A stretch of DNA of 64,000 nt from an uncultured Rhodospirillales bacterium. Its GTDB lineage: Bacteria; Pseudomonadota; Alphaproteobacteria; Acetobacterales; Acetobacteraceae. The translations under genes were made by a program, and so were the position numbers. Below the pieces are notes generated by a model. It had not been told where the DNA came from. It ran no database searches and worked only from the letters and a program-made list of their open reading frames with translations. Position 1 is the first letter of the stretch, and every line of letters begins with the position of its first letter. Shown in pieces: positions 1-10,659 of this stretch. The stretch spans positions 62,001 to 126,000 of the forward strand of contig CAILMF010000045.1 in assembly GCA_903835235.1 (NCBI GenBank). Reading direction: 5' to 3'.

Positions 1-72
1 TATCGCGCGCGGTGCGCTCCACCCAGCCGCCCGCCGGCAGCACTTTTATCGCGCGGGGAAGCGTGTCTTCGC

Positions 73-76
<4 letters not shown>
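1..76 (-). CDS. ureE: Urease accessory protein UreE, N-terminal fragment
   Basis: Only about the first 25 codons lie in the window; the gene runs off the left edge. Reading on from the ureC stop, the minus strand gives [18 protein letters not shown] followed by VERTARD. This matches the RA-x-VLPAGxW opening of the UreE nickel metallochaperone, which delivers Ni2+ to the urease active site. The likely start is a TTG that overlaps the ureC stop codon, so the two genes would be translationally coupled. Position after ureC is the usual place for ureE in alphaproteobacterial urease operons. The nickel-binding His-rich C-terminus cannot be seen. Confidence 0.7.
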
Positions 77-1785
<1,709 letters not shown>

Positions 1786-1787
1786 GG

Positions 1788-2093
1788 TCAGAGCTTCCCT
1801 TCGGTTTCGCCGCGGAAGCCGTGCACCACGCGGTCGCCCGCCAGCGGCACCAGGCGCACGCGGCGGCGCTGGCCAGGCTCGAAGCGCACGGCGGTGCCGG
1901 CGGCGATGTCCAGCCGCTGGCCCTGCGCGGCGGCGCGGTCGAAGGCCAAGGCGGGGTTGGTCTCGGCGAAGTGGTAGTGGCTGCCCACCTGCACCGGACG
2001 GTCGCCGGTATTGGCCACTTCCAGCTCCGTCACCGGCGCGCCGGCATTGAGTTCGATCTCGCCGGCGGCCGGCAGGATTTCGCCCGGGATCAT
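1788..2093 (-). CDS. ureB: Urease subunit beta
   Basis: Small structural subunit (101 residues) that packs with UreA and UreC in the (alpha-beta-gamma)3 urease trimer. The MIPGEI start, the [13 protein letters not shown] segment and the C-terminal [16 protein letters not shown] are typical of UreB. Its ATG overlaps the ureA stop in an ATGA arrangement, so it is read by coupling to ureA despite the unusual tail of that gene. No anomalies. Confidence 0.97.
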   Translation of the reverse strand: MIPGEILPAAGEIELNAGAPVTELEVANTGDRPVQVGSHYHFAETNPALAFDRAAAQGQRLDIAAGTAVRFEPGQRRRVRLVPLAGDRVVHGFRGETEGKL

Positions 2094-2722
2094 CGGCGGG
2101 TCGCCTTCTTCGCGGTGGGCTTCTTCGGCGCGGACTTCTTGGCGGGCGCCTTTGCCGGCGCGGGCTTCTTCGTCGCCGGCTTTGCCGGCGCGGGCTTCTT
2201 CGCTGCGGCTTTCGCGGGTGCGGCCTTGGCGGCTGCGCGCTTGGCCGGCGCCTTCGCCGCGGCCTTCCGGGCTGGCGCAGTTTTCGCCGCGGCCCGTTTG
2301 GGTGCCGGCTTGGCAGCGGGCTTCCGCGTGGCGGCAGCTTTCGCCGCTGGCGCCCGCACCGCCGCCTTCCGCGCCGCCTTCGTCGCAGTCTTTCGCGCCG
2401 GCTTCGCCGCCACCACCGCGTCGCGGATCGGCTCGTGCACGGTCACCAGCTTGGTGCCGTCCGGGAAGGTCGCCTCCACCTGGATCTCGTGGATCATCTC
2501 GGCGATGCCGTCCATCACCTGCGCCCGGGTCAGCACATGCGCGCCGTCCTGCATCAGGCTGGCCACGCTGCGGCCGTCGCGCGCGCCTTCCACCACGAAG
2601 TCGGTGATCAGCGCGATCGCCTCGGGGTAGTTCAACAAGACGCCGCGTTCCAGCCGGCGCCGCGCCACCATCGCCGCCATGGCGATCAGCAGCTTGTCCT
2701 TCTCGCGTGGGGTCAGGTGCAT
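2090..2722 (-). CDS. ureA: Urease subunit gamma with a histone-H1-like C-terminal extension
   Basis: Residues 1-100, from [12 protein letters not shown] to the KLVTVHEPI segment, are an ordinary complete UreA. A normal UreA would stop there. Here the frame continues for about 110 residues of Lys, Ala and Pro in a loose KPA/AKK/RKAA pattern (for example [19 protein letters not shown] at the end), resembling histone H1, AlgP or PhaF tails. The total is 210 residues. The tail is not readthrough noise, because its stop codon forms the ATGA overlap with ureB. The start was chosen at the ATG giving MHLTPRE; an upstream in-frame codon would add 19 residues unlike UreA. Function of the tail is unknown; nucleic-acid or polyanion binding is a guess from composition. 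Confidence 0.93.
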   Translation of the reverse strand: MHLTPREKDKLLIAMAAMVARRRLERGVLLNYPEAIALITDFVVEGARDGRSVASLMQDGAHVLTRAQVMDGIAEMIHEIQVEATFPDGTKLVTVHEPIRDAVVAAKPARKTATKAARKAAVRAPAAKAAATRKPAAKPAPKRAAAKTAPARKAAAKAPAKRAAAKAAPAKAAAKKPAPAKPATKKPAPAKAPAKKSAPKKPTAKKATRR

Positions 2723-2766
2723 GCGATGCTTCGTCCCAGAATTGTCGTGATCATGGCCCGGGGCCG

Positions 2767-3657
2767 CTACGTCGTCCACAGCCGCGGCAGCCGGGCCGGC
2801 TGGCCCAGCGCGGCGTGGCGCAAGGTGATGATACCCGCGGCAATTGCATCGCGCACCGCCAACGCATCGCCCAGGAAGCGGGCAAGCAGCAGCCCCGGGC
2901 GCGGGATGGTCGCGGCGCCAAGCCGCGCGCAGTACTGTCCGGCGCCAAGCGGCGCGTCCTGCGGCCCGGCCCCTGGCAGCCCGTCCAGCACCTCCCGCAG
3001 CGCCGGCAGATGCGCTTCCGCCCCCGGTGCCGCCAGCAGCAGCGTCGCCATCGCCTCGGCGCCCGCGAAGCCCAGCGGCGCCAGCAGCCGCGCCTCAAGG
3101 TCGTCACCCAGCGCCAGCCCATCCGCCCACAGCAGCCCGGCCGGGCCATGCAGCCGCCACTGGTCGCGCACCAGGCCGCCCTGCATCGTCTCGCCCCGGG
3201 CGCTGCGGCCGAACACCAGCATCTCCGCCGCCAGCAGCCGGGCGCCTTCGCCCAGATGCGCGTCCATCCGGCGCCGCAGCCTGGCCTGGTCGAACAGGAT
3301 GGTCTCCTGCGGCAGCCATTCCAGCGTGGCGCCGGCGCCCAGCCGCAGTTGCGTGGTTACCCGCGTCTCCGGCCCCAAACTCCGATAAACCTTCTCGGCG
3401 GCCGGCGTGCTCAGCGTGGCGATGCAGCCGGCGCCCAGCACCGCCTCGGTCGCCAGCGCATCGCCGCCCGCCAGCCCGCCGGCGCAGTTCACCAGCGCGG
3501 CGGTCGGCGGTTCGCCCGGTTCCGGCGTGGGGAACAGCACCCGCAGCGGAGATTGCTGATACAGCCCGGCCAGGGCGGTGCCGCGCGGCCCAAGGGCGAA
3601 TTCCAACCGGGTGGCGCCATTGGCGCGTTGATGGGCGGGTGGCTTGGCGGACGGCAT
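2767..3657 (-). CDS. ureD: Urease accessory protein UreD
   Basis: Scaffold chaperone (296 residues) that binds apo-urease and recruits UreF/UreG for nickel insertion. Family hallmarks are the [11 protein letters not shown] segment, [23 protein letters not shown] and [13 protein letters not shown]. First gene of the minus-strand urease run, 44 bases ahead of ureA. The start is placed at [14 protein letters not shown], giving a normal-length UreD; the frame is open much further upstream but that part reads as antisense of the neighbouring gene. The 165-bp gap to the divergent NHL gene should hold the urease promoter; I see no clear consensus boxes there. Confidence 0.95.
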   Translation of the reverse strand: MPSAKPPAHQRANGATRLEFALGPRGTALAGLYQQSPLRVLFPTPEPGEPPTAALVNCAGGLAGGDALATEAVLGAGCIATLSTPAAEKVYRSLGPETRVTTQLRLGAGATLEWLPQETILFDQARLRRRMDAHLGEGARLLAAEMLVFGRSARGETMQGGLVRDQWRLHGPAGLLWADGLALGDDLEARLLAPLGFAGAEAMATLLLAAPGAEAHLPALREVLDGLPGAGPQDAPLGAGQYCARLGAATIPRPGLLLARFLGDALAVRDAIAAGIITLRHAALGQPARLPRLWTT

Positions 3658-3822
3658 CGCCCTGGCATATCGCACGCCCGGCGCGCTGCCACCATGGCGG
3701 GTGGCAGATGCACGCCCGGCGCGCTTGCGCCGGCGCGGCGCGTGCCGCACCCTGCGAGAAAGATCGACACGCCGTACCGCCTGGGCAGCCCGGTGGTGCC
3801 CGGCGTCACCCACAGGCCGGAC

Positions 3823-4674
3823 ATGTCCCGACACGAGCTTTTCGTCACCCTCGGCCCCAGCCGCTACCGCGTGGAACGCCCCTTCGGCGACCTGCCGCAA
3901 GACCCTGGCCGGGTCACGGATGTCGCCTGCGCCGCCGATGGCAACGTGCTGGTGCAACTCCGCAGCGACCCGCTGGTGGACCCGGAAGGCCCCGCCATCG
4001 TCGTCCTCTCGCCGGAAGGGCAGCGCCTGGCGGAATGGGGCCATGCCGAGGTCGCCGACGGCCACATGTTCACCCCGCACCCGGATGGCCGGGTCTTCGT
4101 GGTGGACCGGGACGCGCATGAGATCATCATCTTCAACGCCGCCGGGCAGCGCGTCGGCGGGCTTGGCCGGCGCGGCCAGCCGGGACATCCGTTCAACGCG
4201 CCATCCGACATCGCCTTCGGCCCGGATGGCAGCATCTACGTGGCGGATGGCTACGGCCATGCGCAGGTCCACCGCTTTTCTGCCGATGGCACGCTGATGG
4301 GCAGCTGGGGCGCACCCGGCCGTCGCGCCGCGGAATTCTCCACCCCGCACGGCATCTGGGTGCTGGCTGATTGCCGCGTGCTGGTGGCAGACCGCGAGAA
4401 CAACCGGGTCCAGATCTTCACCGCCCAGGGCGAGCACCGCCAGGACATCTCGGACCTGCACAAGCCCATGGCGGTGCATGGTGGCGCCGATGGCAGCTTC
4501 TACGTCACCGACCAGGTGCCGCGGCTGTCGCACTACAATGCCGAGGGCCGGCTGATCGGCCGCTGCCGCCCGGTGCTGAACGGTGCCCATGGCATGTGGC
4601 TGGGCGCCGATGGCGTGATCTACCTGGCGGAGATGAACCCCAGCCGCATCACCCGACTGGTGCCTTGCCCGTAG
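3823..4674 (+). CDS. NHL-repeat six-bladed beta-propeller protein
   Basis: A 283-residue protein made almost entirely of NHL/SMP-30-like blades. Recurrent segments such as PSDIAFGPDGSIYVADGYG, THGIW-like PHGIWVLADCRVLVADREN and GADGSFYVTDQ show the D-G-x-(I/V)-Y-V-(A/T)-D signature. No signal peptide is evident at the chosen ATG. Related propellers include peptidyl-alpha-hydroxyglycine lyase-like proteins and scaffolding propellers, but no catalytic assignment is possible from sequence. The downstream amine oxidase starts before this gene's stop, so it is probably co-expressed with that oxidase and the acyl-CoA dehydrogenase. An upstream GTG start giving a slightly longer protein cannot be excluded. 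Confidence 0.85.
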   Translation: MSRHELFVTLGPSRYRVERPFGDLPQDPGRVTDVACAADGNVLVQLRSDPLVDPEGPAIVVLSPEGQRLAEWGHAEVADGHMFTPHPDGRVFVVDRDAHEIIIFNAAGQRVGGLGRRGQPGHPFNAPSDIAFGPDGSIYVADGYGHAQVHRFSADGTLMGSWGAPGRRAAEFSTPHGIWVLADCRVLVADRENNRVQIFTAQGEHRQDISDLHKPMAVHGGADGSFYVTDQVPRLSHYNAEGRLIGRCRPVLNGAHGMWLGADGVIYLAEMNPSRITRLVPCP

Positions 4675-5807
4675 CGGCCGGCACCGCCCTGGTCCTGGGC
4701 GGCGGCATCATGGGGCTTTCCGCCGCCCGCGCCCTGGCGGCGCAGGGCTGGCGGACCACGGTGCTGGACCAGGACCCCATCCCCAACCCGCGCGGCAGCA
4801 GCCACGACCAGCACCGGCTGATCCGCCACGCCTACGGCGCCGAGCTTGGCTACATGGCCATGGTCGACCAGGCCTTCGCCGCCTGGGACCGGCTCTGGGC
4901 CGACCTCGGCACCAGCCACTACGTGCCGACCGGCGTGCTGGCCATGGCCGAGGCACCGGGGGGCTGGCTGGGCGCCAGCCGCGCGGCGCTGCGCGGCGCC
5001 GGCCATGCCGTGGAGGACATCGCCCCGGACAGCCTGCCCGCCCGCCTGCCCATGCTGGCCGCCACCGGGCTTACCGATGCCTTCCTGACCATCCCCGGCG
5101 GCGTGCTGCTGGCGGACCGCATCCTGGCCGGGCTGCTGCGGCTCTGCACCACTCAGGGCATCCGGTTCCGCCAGGCCCGCGTCACCGCCGTGGACCCCGA
5201 GCATGCCCGCGCCACCCTGGCCGATGGCACCACCCTGGCGGCCGACCTGCTGGTGGTGGCCGCCGGCCCCTGGCTGCCGCGCCTGCTGCCGGCCCAGCCG
5301 GTGCGCGCCAGCCGCCAGGTCATCGTGATGCTGGAGCCACCCGCCGCGCTGCGCTCTGCCTGGGAAGCGGCGCCGATGATGCTGGACCTGGCTGATGATG
5401 GCGGCTTCTACGCCGTGCCCCCGGTGGCCGGCGCCACGCTGAAACTGGGCGACCATCGCTTCGCCCCCAGCGGCGACGCCGAGGAGCCGCGCGCCGCCAG
5501 CCCGGCCGAAGCCGAGGAAATCCTGGCCCTGGCCCGCCGCCGCCTGCCCGGGCTGGACCGGTACCGCCTGCTGGAAGCCCGCGCCTGCCACTACGATGTC
5601 TCGCCGGAAGAGCGCTTCCTGCTGGCCCCGCTGGGCGCCCGCGGCTGGGTGATGGGCGGCTTTTCCGGCCATGGCTTCAAGTTCGGCCCGCTGCTGGGGG
5701 AGGCCCTGGCCAGCGCCGTGGCCAACCCCGCCCTCGCAACATTGTTGCCCGCCTGGGCGGCAGGCCTCGCGCCACCCCCGCCGGGTTTGCTACCGTCGGG
5801 GGCATGA
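4665..5807 (+). CDS. FAD-dependent amine oxidase, sarcosine oxidase/MTOX-like (DAO family)
   Basis: A 380-residue DAO-fold flavoprotein. The N-terminus carries the GGGIMGLSAARALAAQG dinucleotide-binding motif. The C-terminus has GGFSGHGFKFGP, the signature of monomeric sarcosine oxidase, N-methyltryptophan oxidase and pipecolate oxidases. Cys308 in ARACHYDVSPEERF aligns with the cysteine that binds FAD covalently in those enzymes. Expected chemistry is oxidation of a secondary amine or N-methyl amino acid with release of hydrogen peroxide; the substrate is unknown. The best start is a TTG overlapping the NHL gene stop, because no ATG precedes the FAD motif. Its stop overlaps the start of the next gene. 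Confidence 0.85.
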   Translation: MPVAAGTALVLGGGIMGLSAARALAAQGWRTTVLDQDPIPNPRGSSHDQHRLIRHAYGAELGYMAMVDQAFAAWDRLWADLGTSHYVPTGVLAMAEAPGGWLGASRAALRGAGHAVEDIAPDSLPARLPMLAATGLTDAFLTIPGGVLLADRILAGLLRLCTTQGIRFRQARVTAVDPEHARATLADGTTLAADLLVVAAGPWLPRLLPAQPVRASRQVIVMLEPPAALRSAWEAAPMMLDLADDGGFYAVPPVAGATLKLGDHRFAPSGDAEEPRAASPAEAEEILALARRRLPGLDRYRLLEARACHYDVSPEERFLLAPLGARGWVMGGFSGHGFKFGPLLGEALASAVANPALATLLPAWAAGLAPPPPGLLPSGA

Positions 5808-7444
5808 CCCAGCACACGACCCCCACCGAGGACCTGGTCTTCGGCCTGACCCGCCTGTTCGACCTGCCCGGCCTGACCGGCGGCAGCCTCGGCACCGACG
5901 ACATCGCCGCGATATTGGGCGAGGCCGAGAAGTTCAGCCGCGAAGTCCTCTTCGCCGGCAGCCGCGAGGCCGACAAGCACGGCGCGAAATACGAGAACGG
6001 CGTGGTCCGCCTGCCCCCCAGCTATCAGGCCGCCTACAAGGGCTGGGTCGAGGCGGGATGGCAGGGCATTTCCGGCCCCGAGGAATATGGCGGCCAGGGC
6101 CTGCCGCCCAGCATGTGGGTGGCGGTGCAGGAACTGGCCGGCGCCGCCGACATGGCCTTCATGCTCTGCCCGCTGCTGACCGGCGGCGCCATCGAGGCGC
6201 TGACCCGCTTCGGCACCGAGGACCAGAAGCAGCGCTGGCTGCCGAAGATGGTCAACGGCGAATGGACCGGCAGCATGAACCTGACCGAGCCGCAGGCTGG
6301 CTCCGACCTCTCCGCCGTGCGCACCCGGGCGGAACCGCTGGGGCCGGATGGGAGTGGTATTTCCAAGTACGCGCTGCACGGCCAGAAGATCTACATCACC
6401 TTCGGCGAGCACGACCTGACGCCCAACACCATCCACCTGGTGCTGGCCCGCCTGCCGGATGCGCCGCCGGGCACCCGCGGCATCAGCCTGTTCGCCGCGC
6501 CGAAAGTGCTGCCCAACGGCCAGCGCAACGCGGTCCGCTGCGGCGGCATCGAGCACAAGCTGGGCATCCACGCCTCCCCCACCTGCGTCATGCTGTTCGA
6601 GGGCGCCGAGGCGGAGATGGTCGGCGAGCCGAACAAGGGCCTCAACGCCATGTTCGCCATGATGAACGACGCCCGGCTCAACGTTGGCCTGCAAGGCGTG
6701 GCCCAGGGCGCCCGCGCGGTGGACCTGGCGGAGGCCTATGCGGCGCAGCGCATCCAGGGCGGCCAGCCGATCTCCCGCCACCCCGACGTGGCCCGCATGC
6801 TCGCGGAGATGCGCGCCATCACCCTGGCCGGGCGCTTCATGGTGCTGGAAGCCGCGCACTGCATCGACCAGGGCCGGCTGAACCACGACAGCAAGGCCGA
6901 GAGCCGGCTCGCGCTGCTGATCCCCATCGTCAAGGCCTGGTGCACCGACCGCGGCGTGGAGGTCGCCTCGCTCGGCATCCAGGTGCATGGCGGTATGGGC
7001 TTCGTCGAGGATACCGGCGCGGCGCAGATCATGCGCGACGCCCGGATCGCGCCGATCTACGAGGGCACCAACGGCATCCAGGCCATCGACCTGGTGCAGC
7101 GCAAGCTGTTCCGCGACAACGGCACCGAGATGCGCGCCTTGCTGGCGGAAATCCGCGCCACCGACCCGGCGCTGCATGCCGCGACCGACGCGCTGCTGGC
7201 CGCCACCGACTGGATGCTGGCCAATGCCGCGCGTCCGGATGCCGCCCAGGCCTCCGCCGTCGCCTACCTGGATGCGGCGGGCTGGTTGCTTGGCGGTTGG
7301 GAACTCGCGCGGGCGGCGAAGCTTGATGCCCGGTATGCGACCTTGGCCAATTTCTACCTGCGCCGGCTGCTGCCCCGTGCCGCCGCCCGCCTGGCCGAGA
7401 TCGAGGCCGCCGACGCCGTGCTGGACCTGCTCGGCGCGGCCTGA
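5804..7444 (+). CDS. Acyl-CoA dehydrogenase (FadE/DmdC-like)
   Basis: At 546 residues this is the long subclass of acyl-CoA dehydrogenases with an extra C-terminal helical domain, such as DmdC. It introduces a 2,3-double bond into an acyl-CoA using FAD. Visible landmarks are GISGPEEYGGQG, NLTEPQAGSDLSAVRT near the flavin, the KIYITFGEHDL segment, and YEGTNGIQ with the probable catalytic base Glu420. ATG overlaps the oxidase stop (ATGA). Position between an amine oxidase and carotenoid genes does not reveal a substrate; short or branched acyl-CoA, or methylthiopropionyl-CoA, are possible. Confidence 0.9.
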   Translation: MTQHTTPTEDLVFGLTRLFDLPGLTGGSLGTDDIAAILGEAEKFSREVLFAGSREADKHGAKYENGVVRLPPSYQAAYKGWVEAGWQGISGPEEYGGQGLPPSMWVAVQELAGAADMAFMLCPLLTGGAIEALTRFGTEDQKQRWLPKMVNGEWTGSMNLTEPQAGSDLSAVRTRAEPLGPDGSGISKYALHGQKIYITFGEHDLTPNTIHLVLARLPDAPPGTRGISLFAAPKVLPNGQRNAVRCGGIEHKLGIHASPTCVMLFEGAEAEMVGEPNKGLNAMFAMMNDARLNVGLQGVAQGARAVDLAEAYAAQRIQGGQPISRHPDVARMLAEMRAITLAGRFMVLEAAHCIDQGRLNHDSKAESRLALLIPIVKAWCTDRGVEVASLGIQVHGGMGFVEDTGAAQIMRDARIAPIYEGTNGIQAIDLVQRKLFRDNGTEMRALLAEIRATDPALHAATDALLAATDWMLANAARPDAAQASAVAYLDAAGWLLGGWELARAAKLDARYATLANFYLRRLLPRAAARLAEIEAADAVLDLLGAA

Positions 7445-7503
7445 TCCAATCGACCCTCCGCTTCGTTACCAGGCCAACCCTTGCACCCGCAGGGGTTGGG
7501 GGC

Positions 7504-9081
7504 ATGTCCCCTGCCAACTACGAGGTGACACTCCGCATGGATGCCCTGCCGCCCCAAGCGCTGCTCGCTGCCCCTGCCCTGCACCGCGCGCGTCGCCGCA
7601 TCGCCGTGGTGGGCGCCGGGCCGGGCGGGCTGGCGGCAGCGATGCAACTGGCCGCCAGCGGCGCCGAGGTGACGCTGTTCGAGAAGGACGGCGTGGTCGG
7701 TGGCCGCAGCCGCACGCTGGAGGCGCCGGGCGGCTATCGCTTCGACCTGGGGCCGACCTTCTTCCTCTACCCCCGCATCCTCGCGGAGATTTTTGCGAGC
7801 TGCGGCGCGGTGCTGGAGGATGAGGTCGAGCTGGTAAAGCTGGACCCGCATTACCGCCTGGTGTTCGAGGGCGGCCCGACCATCGAGGCGACCAGCGATG
7901 TCGCCCGCATGGAAGCCGAGATTGCCCGCATCAGCCCGGCCGATGCCCGGGGCCTGCGACCCTGGCTGGCGGAGAACCGCCGCAAGCTGACCGCCTTCAA
8001 GCCGGTGCTGGAACGCGCCTTCGGCCGCGCGGCGGACCTGATGGCGCCGGACATGCTGCGCGCCCTGCCGCTGCTGCGGCCGCATCGCAGCCTGGACGAC
8101 GACCTGAAGCGCCACTTCAAGGATGAGCGCACCCGCCTGGCCTTCGGCTTCCAGGCCAAGTACCTGGGCATGAGCCCATTCCGCTGCCCCAGCCTGTTCA
8201 CCATCCTCAGCTACCTGGAATACGAGCACGGCGTGTTCCACCCCATCGGCGGCTGCGGCGCGGTGGCCAACGCCATGGCCCGGGTAGCCGAACGCCTCGG
8301 CGTCGATATTCGCCTGAACACCCCGGTGGAACGCATTGCCTGCGAAGCCGGCCGCGCCGTGGGGGTGGAGGCCGCGGGCCGGCGCCATGCCGCCGATGCC
8401 GTGGTGGTGAATGCGGACTTCGCCCATGCCCTGCCGCGCCTGCTGCCGGACGGGATGCGCCGGCAATGGCCGGACAAGAAGATCGCCGCGGCGCGCTACT
8501 CCTGCTCCACCTTCATGCTCTACCTGGGGCTGGAGGGCACGCTCCCCGGCCTGGCGCACCACAACGTGCTGCTGGCCGAGGATTACCGCCGCAACATCCG
8601 CCAGATCGAAACCGGCGAACTGCCGGACGTGCCCAGCCTCTACGTCCAGCACGCCGGCGTCACCGACCCAACCATGGCCCCGCCCGGCCACACCGCGCTG
8701 TACGTGCTGGTGCCGGTGCCCAACCTGACCCATGGCGCCGACTGGGCCACGGAGGCGCCGCGCTACCGCCGCCTGGCGCTGGACCGGCTCAAGGCGCTGG
8801 GCATCCCTGATATCGAGGCGCGCATCCGCTATGAACGCATGGTCACACCGCAGGGCTGGCAGGACGACTTCGCGGTCGGCCATGGTGCCACCTTCAACCT
8901 GGCGCATGACCTGAAGCAGATGCTGATCTTCCGTCCCGGCAACCGCTTCACGGATGTGCCCGGCGTCTACCTGGTCGGCGGCGGCACCCACCCCGGCAGC
9001 GGCCTGCCGGTGATCTACGAGGGCGCCCGCATCACCGCGGGCCTGGTCCGGCAGGACCTTCGCATGGAGATACCGGCATGA
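7504..9081 (+). CDS. CrtI/CrtN-family carotenoid desaturase or oxidase
   Basis: FAD-dependent desaturase family protein (525 residues). The Rossmann motif VVGAGPGGLAAAMQLA is followed by FEKDGVVGGRSRT, and the C-terminus has the VYLVGGGTHPGSGLPVIYEG segment conserved in CrtI, CrtN and CrtP. In a cluster with hpnC/D/E it most likely dehydrogenates squalene (C30) rather than phytoene, or oxidises its methyl ends; which of the two this copy does cannot be told. An internal ATG at 7537 has a GAGGTG ribosome site and is an alternative start lacking 11 residues. First gene of a tightly coupled plus-strand run; the next gene overlaps its stop. Confidence 0.88.
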   Translation: MSPANYEVTLRMDALPPQALLAAPALHRARRRIAVVGAGPGGLAAAMQLAASGAEVTLFEKDGVVGGRSRTLEAPGGYRFDLGPTFFLYPRILAEIFASCGAVLEDEVELVKLDPHYRLVFEGGPTIEATSDVARMEAEIARISPADARGLRPWLAENRRKLTAFKPVLERAFGRAADLMAPDMLRALPLLRPHRSLDDDLKRHFKDERTRLAFGFQAKYLGMSPFRCPSLFTILSYLEYEHGVFHPIGGCGAVANAMARVAERLGVDIRLNTPVERIACEAGRAVGVEAAGRRHAADAVVVNADFAHALPRLLPDGMRRQWPDKKIAAARYSCSTFMLYLGLEGTLPGLAHHNVLLAEDYRRNIRQIETGELPDVPSLYVQHAGVTDPTMAPPGHTALYVLVPVPNLTHGADWATEAPRYRRLALDRLKALGIPDIEARIRYERMVTPQGWQDDFAVGHGATFNLAHDLKQMLIFRPGNRFTDVPGVYLVGGGTHPGSGLPVIYEGARITAGLVRQDLRMEIPA

Positions 9082-10655
9082 GCGCCAAGGTCATCATCGT
9101 CGGCGGCGGCCTGGGCGGGTTGGCGGCGGCCTGCGTGGCGGCGGCACGGGGGCACCGGGTGACGCTGCTGGAGCGCAACCCCTGGCTGGGCGGCAAGGCA
9201 GCGGAGCTGTTTCTCGATTCGCCCGATGGGAGCGGCCGCTTCCGCTTCGACATGGGCCCGACCATCCTGACCGTGCCGCGCGTGCTGCGCCGCATCTACG
9301 CCGAGGCGCAGCGCGACCAGGCGCAGGACCTGCCGCTGATCCGGCTGGACCCGCAATGGCGCTGCTTCTTCGAAGGCGGCACCCAGATCGACCTGATGGA
9401 AAATGTCGGCGCCATGGCCGCCGAGATGGACCGCTTCGCCCCCGGCAATGGCGCCGGCTACCAGCGCTTCCAGGCCATCGCCACCCACCTGCATGAGGTC
9501 TCTGAGAAGTTCTTCTTCTGGAAGTCGGTGGAAGGCATCGGCGACACCATCGACTGGCGCAGCCAGATGCAGCCCGGCACCATGCGGGACGTGCTGGCGC
9601 TGCGCATGGGGCAGACGGTGGCCAAGGTCATCCGCGGCCAGGTGCCGGATGCCCGGCTGGCGCAGATGCTGGACCACTACTGCCAATATGTCGGCAGCAG
9701 CCCCTATCTGGCGCCGGCGGTGCTGTGCAGCATCGGCGACATGCAGGCCAGCGAGGGCATCTGGTACCCCAAGGGCGGCACCCGCGCGGTGGCGGAGGGG
9801 CTGGCCGCGCTGGCCGGCTCGCTCGGCGCCGACCTGCGGACCGATGTGGAGGTCACCGGCTTCGACATCGCCGAAGACCGCATCCGCGGCGTCCGCACCG
9901 GCACCGGGGAAATCCTCAAGGCCGATGCGGTCATCTCCAACATGGATGCGATCCGCACCTATACCGAACTGGTTGGCGGCAAACCCGCCAGACACTATGC
10001 CGGCAAGTTCCAGCCGGCCTGTTCCGGCGTGGTGCTCTACCTGGGCCTGAACCGCCGCTACGACCACCTGGCGCACCACGACTTCGTCTTCTCCCGCGAT
10101 GCCGAGGAGGAGTTCGATGCCATCTACGGCAAGGGCATCCCGGCGCCGGACCCCACCGCCTACCTCGCCGCGCCCTCGGCCACCGACCCCTCCGTGGCCC
10201 CGCCGGGCGGCGAGGCGCTCTACGTGCTGGTCCACACCCCCTACCTGCACCCCGGCCAGGACTGGCGGGCGATGTTCCCCGCCTATCGCCAGGTGATCCT
10301 GGACAAGCTGAAGCGCACCGCTGGCCTGACCGATATCGAGGACCGCATCGTCACCGAACACCACCTGACGCCGCAGGATATCCACGACCGCTACAAGGTG
10401 CTGGACGGCGCCATCTATGGCCTGGCCAGCCACGGCCGCTGGACCGGCGCCTTCAAGCCGGGCAACCGCAGCCGCCAGATCAAAGGGCTGTACCTGGCCG
10501 GCGGCGCCGCCCACCCCGGCCCCGGCATGCCCATGGTGATGATGAGCGGCTGGATCGCCGCCGATGCGCTGGACCACGACCTGGGCGGCCGCGGCATGTC
10601 CCCCGCCGCCGAGCAGGCCGGCCGGCCCGACCGCCTGCGCGCCGCCGCGGAATAG
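9078..10655 (+). CDS. Second CrtI/CrtN-family carotenoid desaturase/oxidase
   Basis: A 525-residue paralogue-like partner of the preceding gene, also a CrtI-fold flavoprotein. It has IVGGGLGGLAAACVAA at the N-terminus, LLERNPWLGGKAAEL, and the C-terminal LYLAGGAAHPGPGMPMVMMSG segment. C30 carotenoid clusters usually hold two or three such enzymes: one that desaturates the chain, and others (CrtP/CrtNb type) that oxidise the terminal methyl to an aldehyde. The SPYLAPAVLCSIGDMQ region resembles the CrtP/CrtNb side, so terminal oxidation is a reasonable but unproven role. Overlaps the upstream gene by ATGA. Confidence 0.87.
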   Translation: MSAKVIIVGGGLGGLAAACVAAARGHRVTLLERNPWLGGKAAELFLDSPDGSGRFRFDMGPTILTVPRVLRRIYAEAQRDQAQDLPLIRLDPQWRCFFEGGTQIDLMENVGAMAAEMDRFAPGNGAGYQRFQAIATHLHEVSEKFFFWKSVEGIGDTIDWRSQMQPGTMRDVLALRMGQTVAKVIRGQVPDARLAQMLDHYCQYVGSSPYLAPAVLCSIGDMQASEGIWYPKGGTRAVAEGLAALAGSLGADLRTDVEVTGFDIAEDRIRGVRTGTGEILKADAVISNMDAIRTYTELVGGKPARHYAGKFQPACSGVVLYLGLNRRYDHLAHHDFVFSRDAEEEFDAIYGKGIPAPDPTAYLAAPSATDPSVAPPGGEALYVLVHTPYLHPGQDWRAMFPAYRQVILDKLKRTAGLTDIEDRIVTEHHLTPQDIHDRYKVLDGAIYGLASHGRWTGAFKPGNRSRQIKGLYLAGGAAHPGPGMPMVMMSGWIAADALDHDLGGRGMSPAAEQAGRPDRLRAAAE

Positions 10656-10659
10656 CCCG

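Noticed and set aside
2090..2425. UreA tail as readthrough or a separate basic gene
   Set aside because: No stop or start separates it from UreA, and its stop makes the ATGA overlap with ureB.
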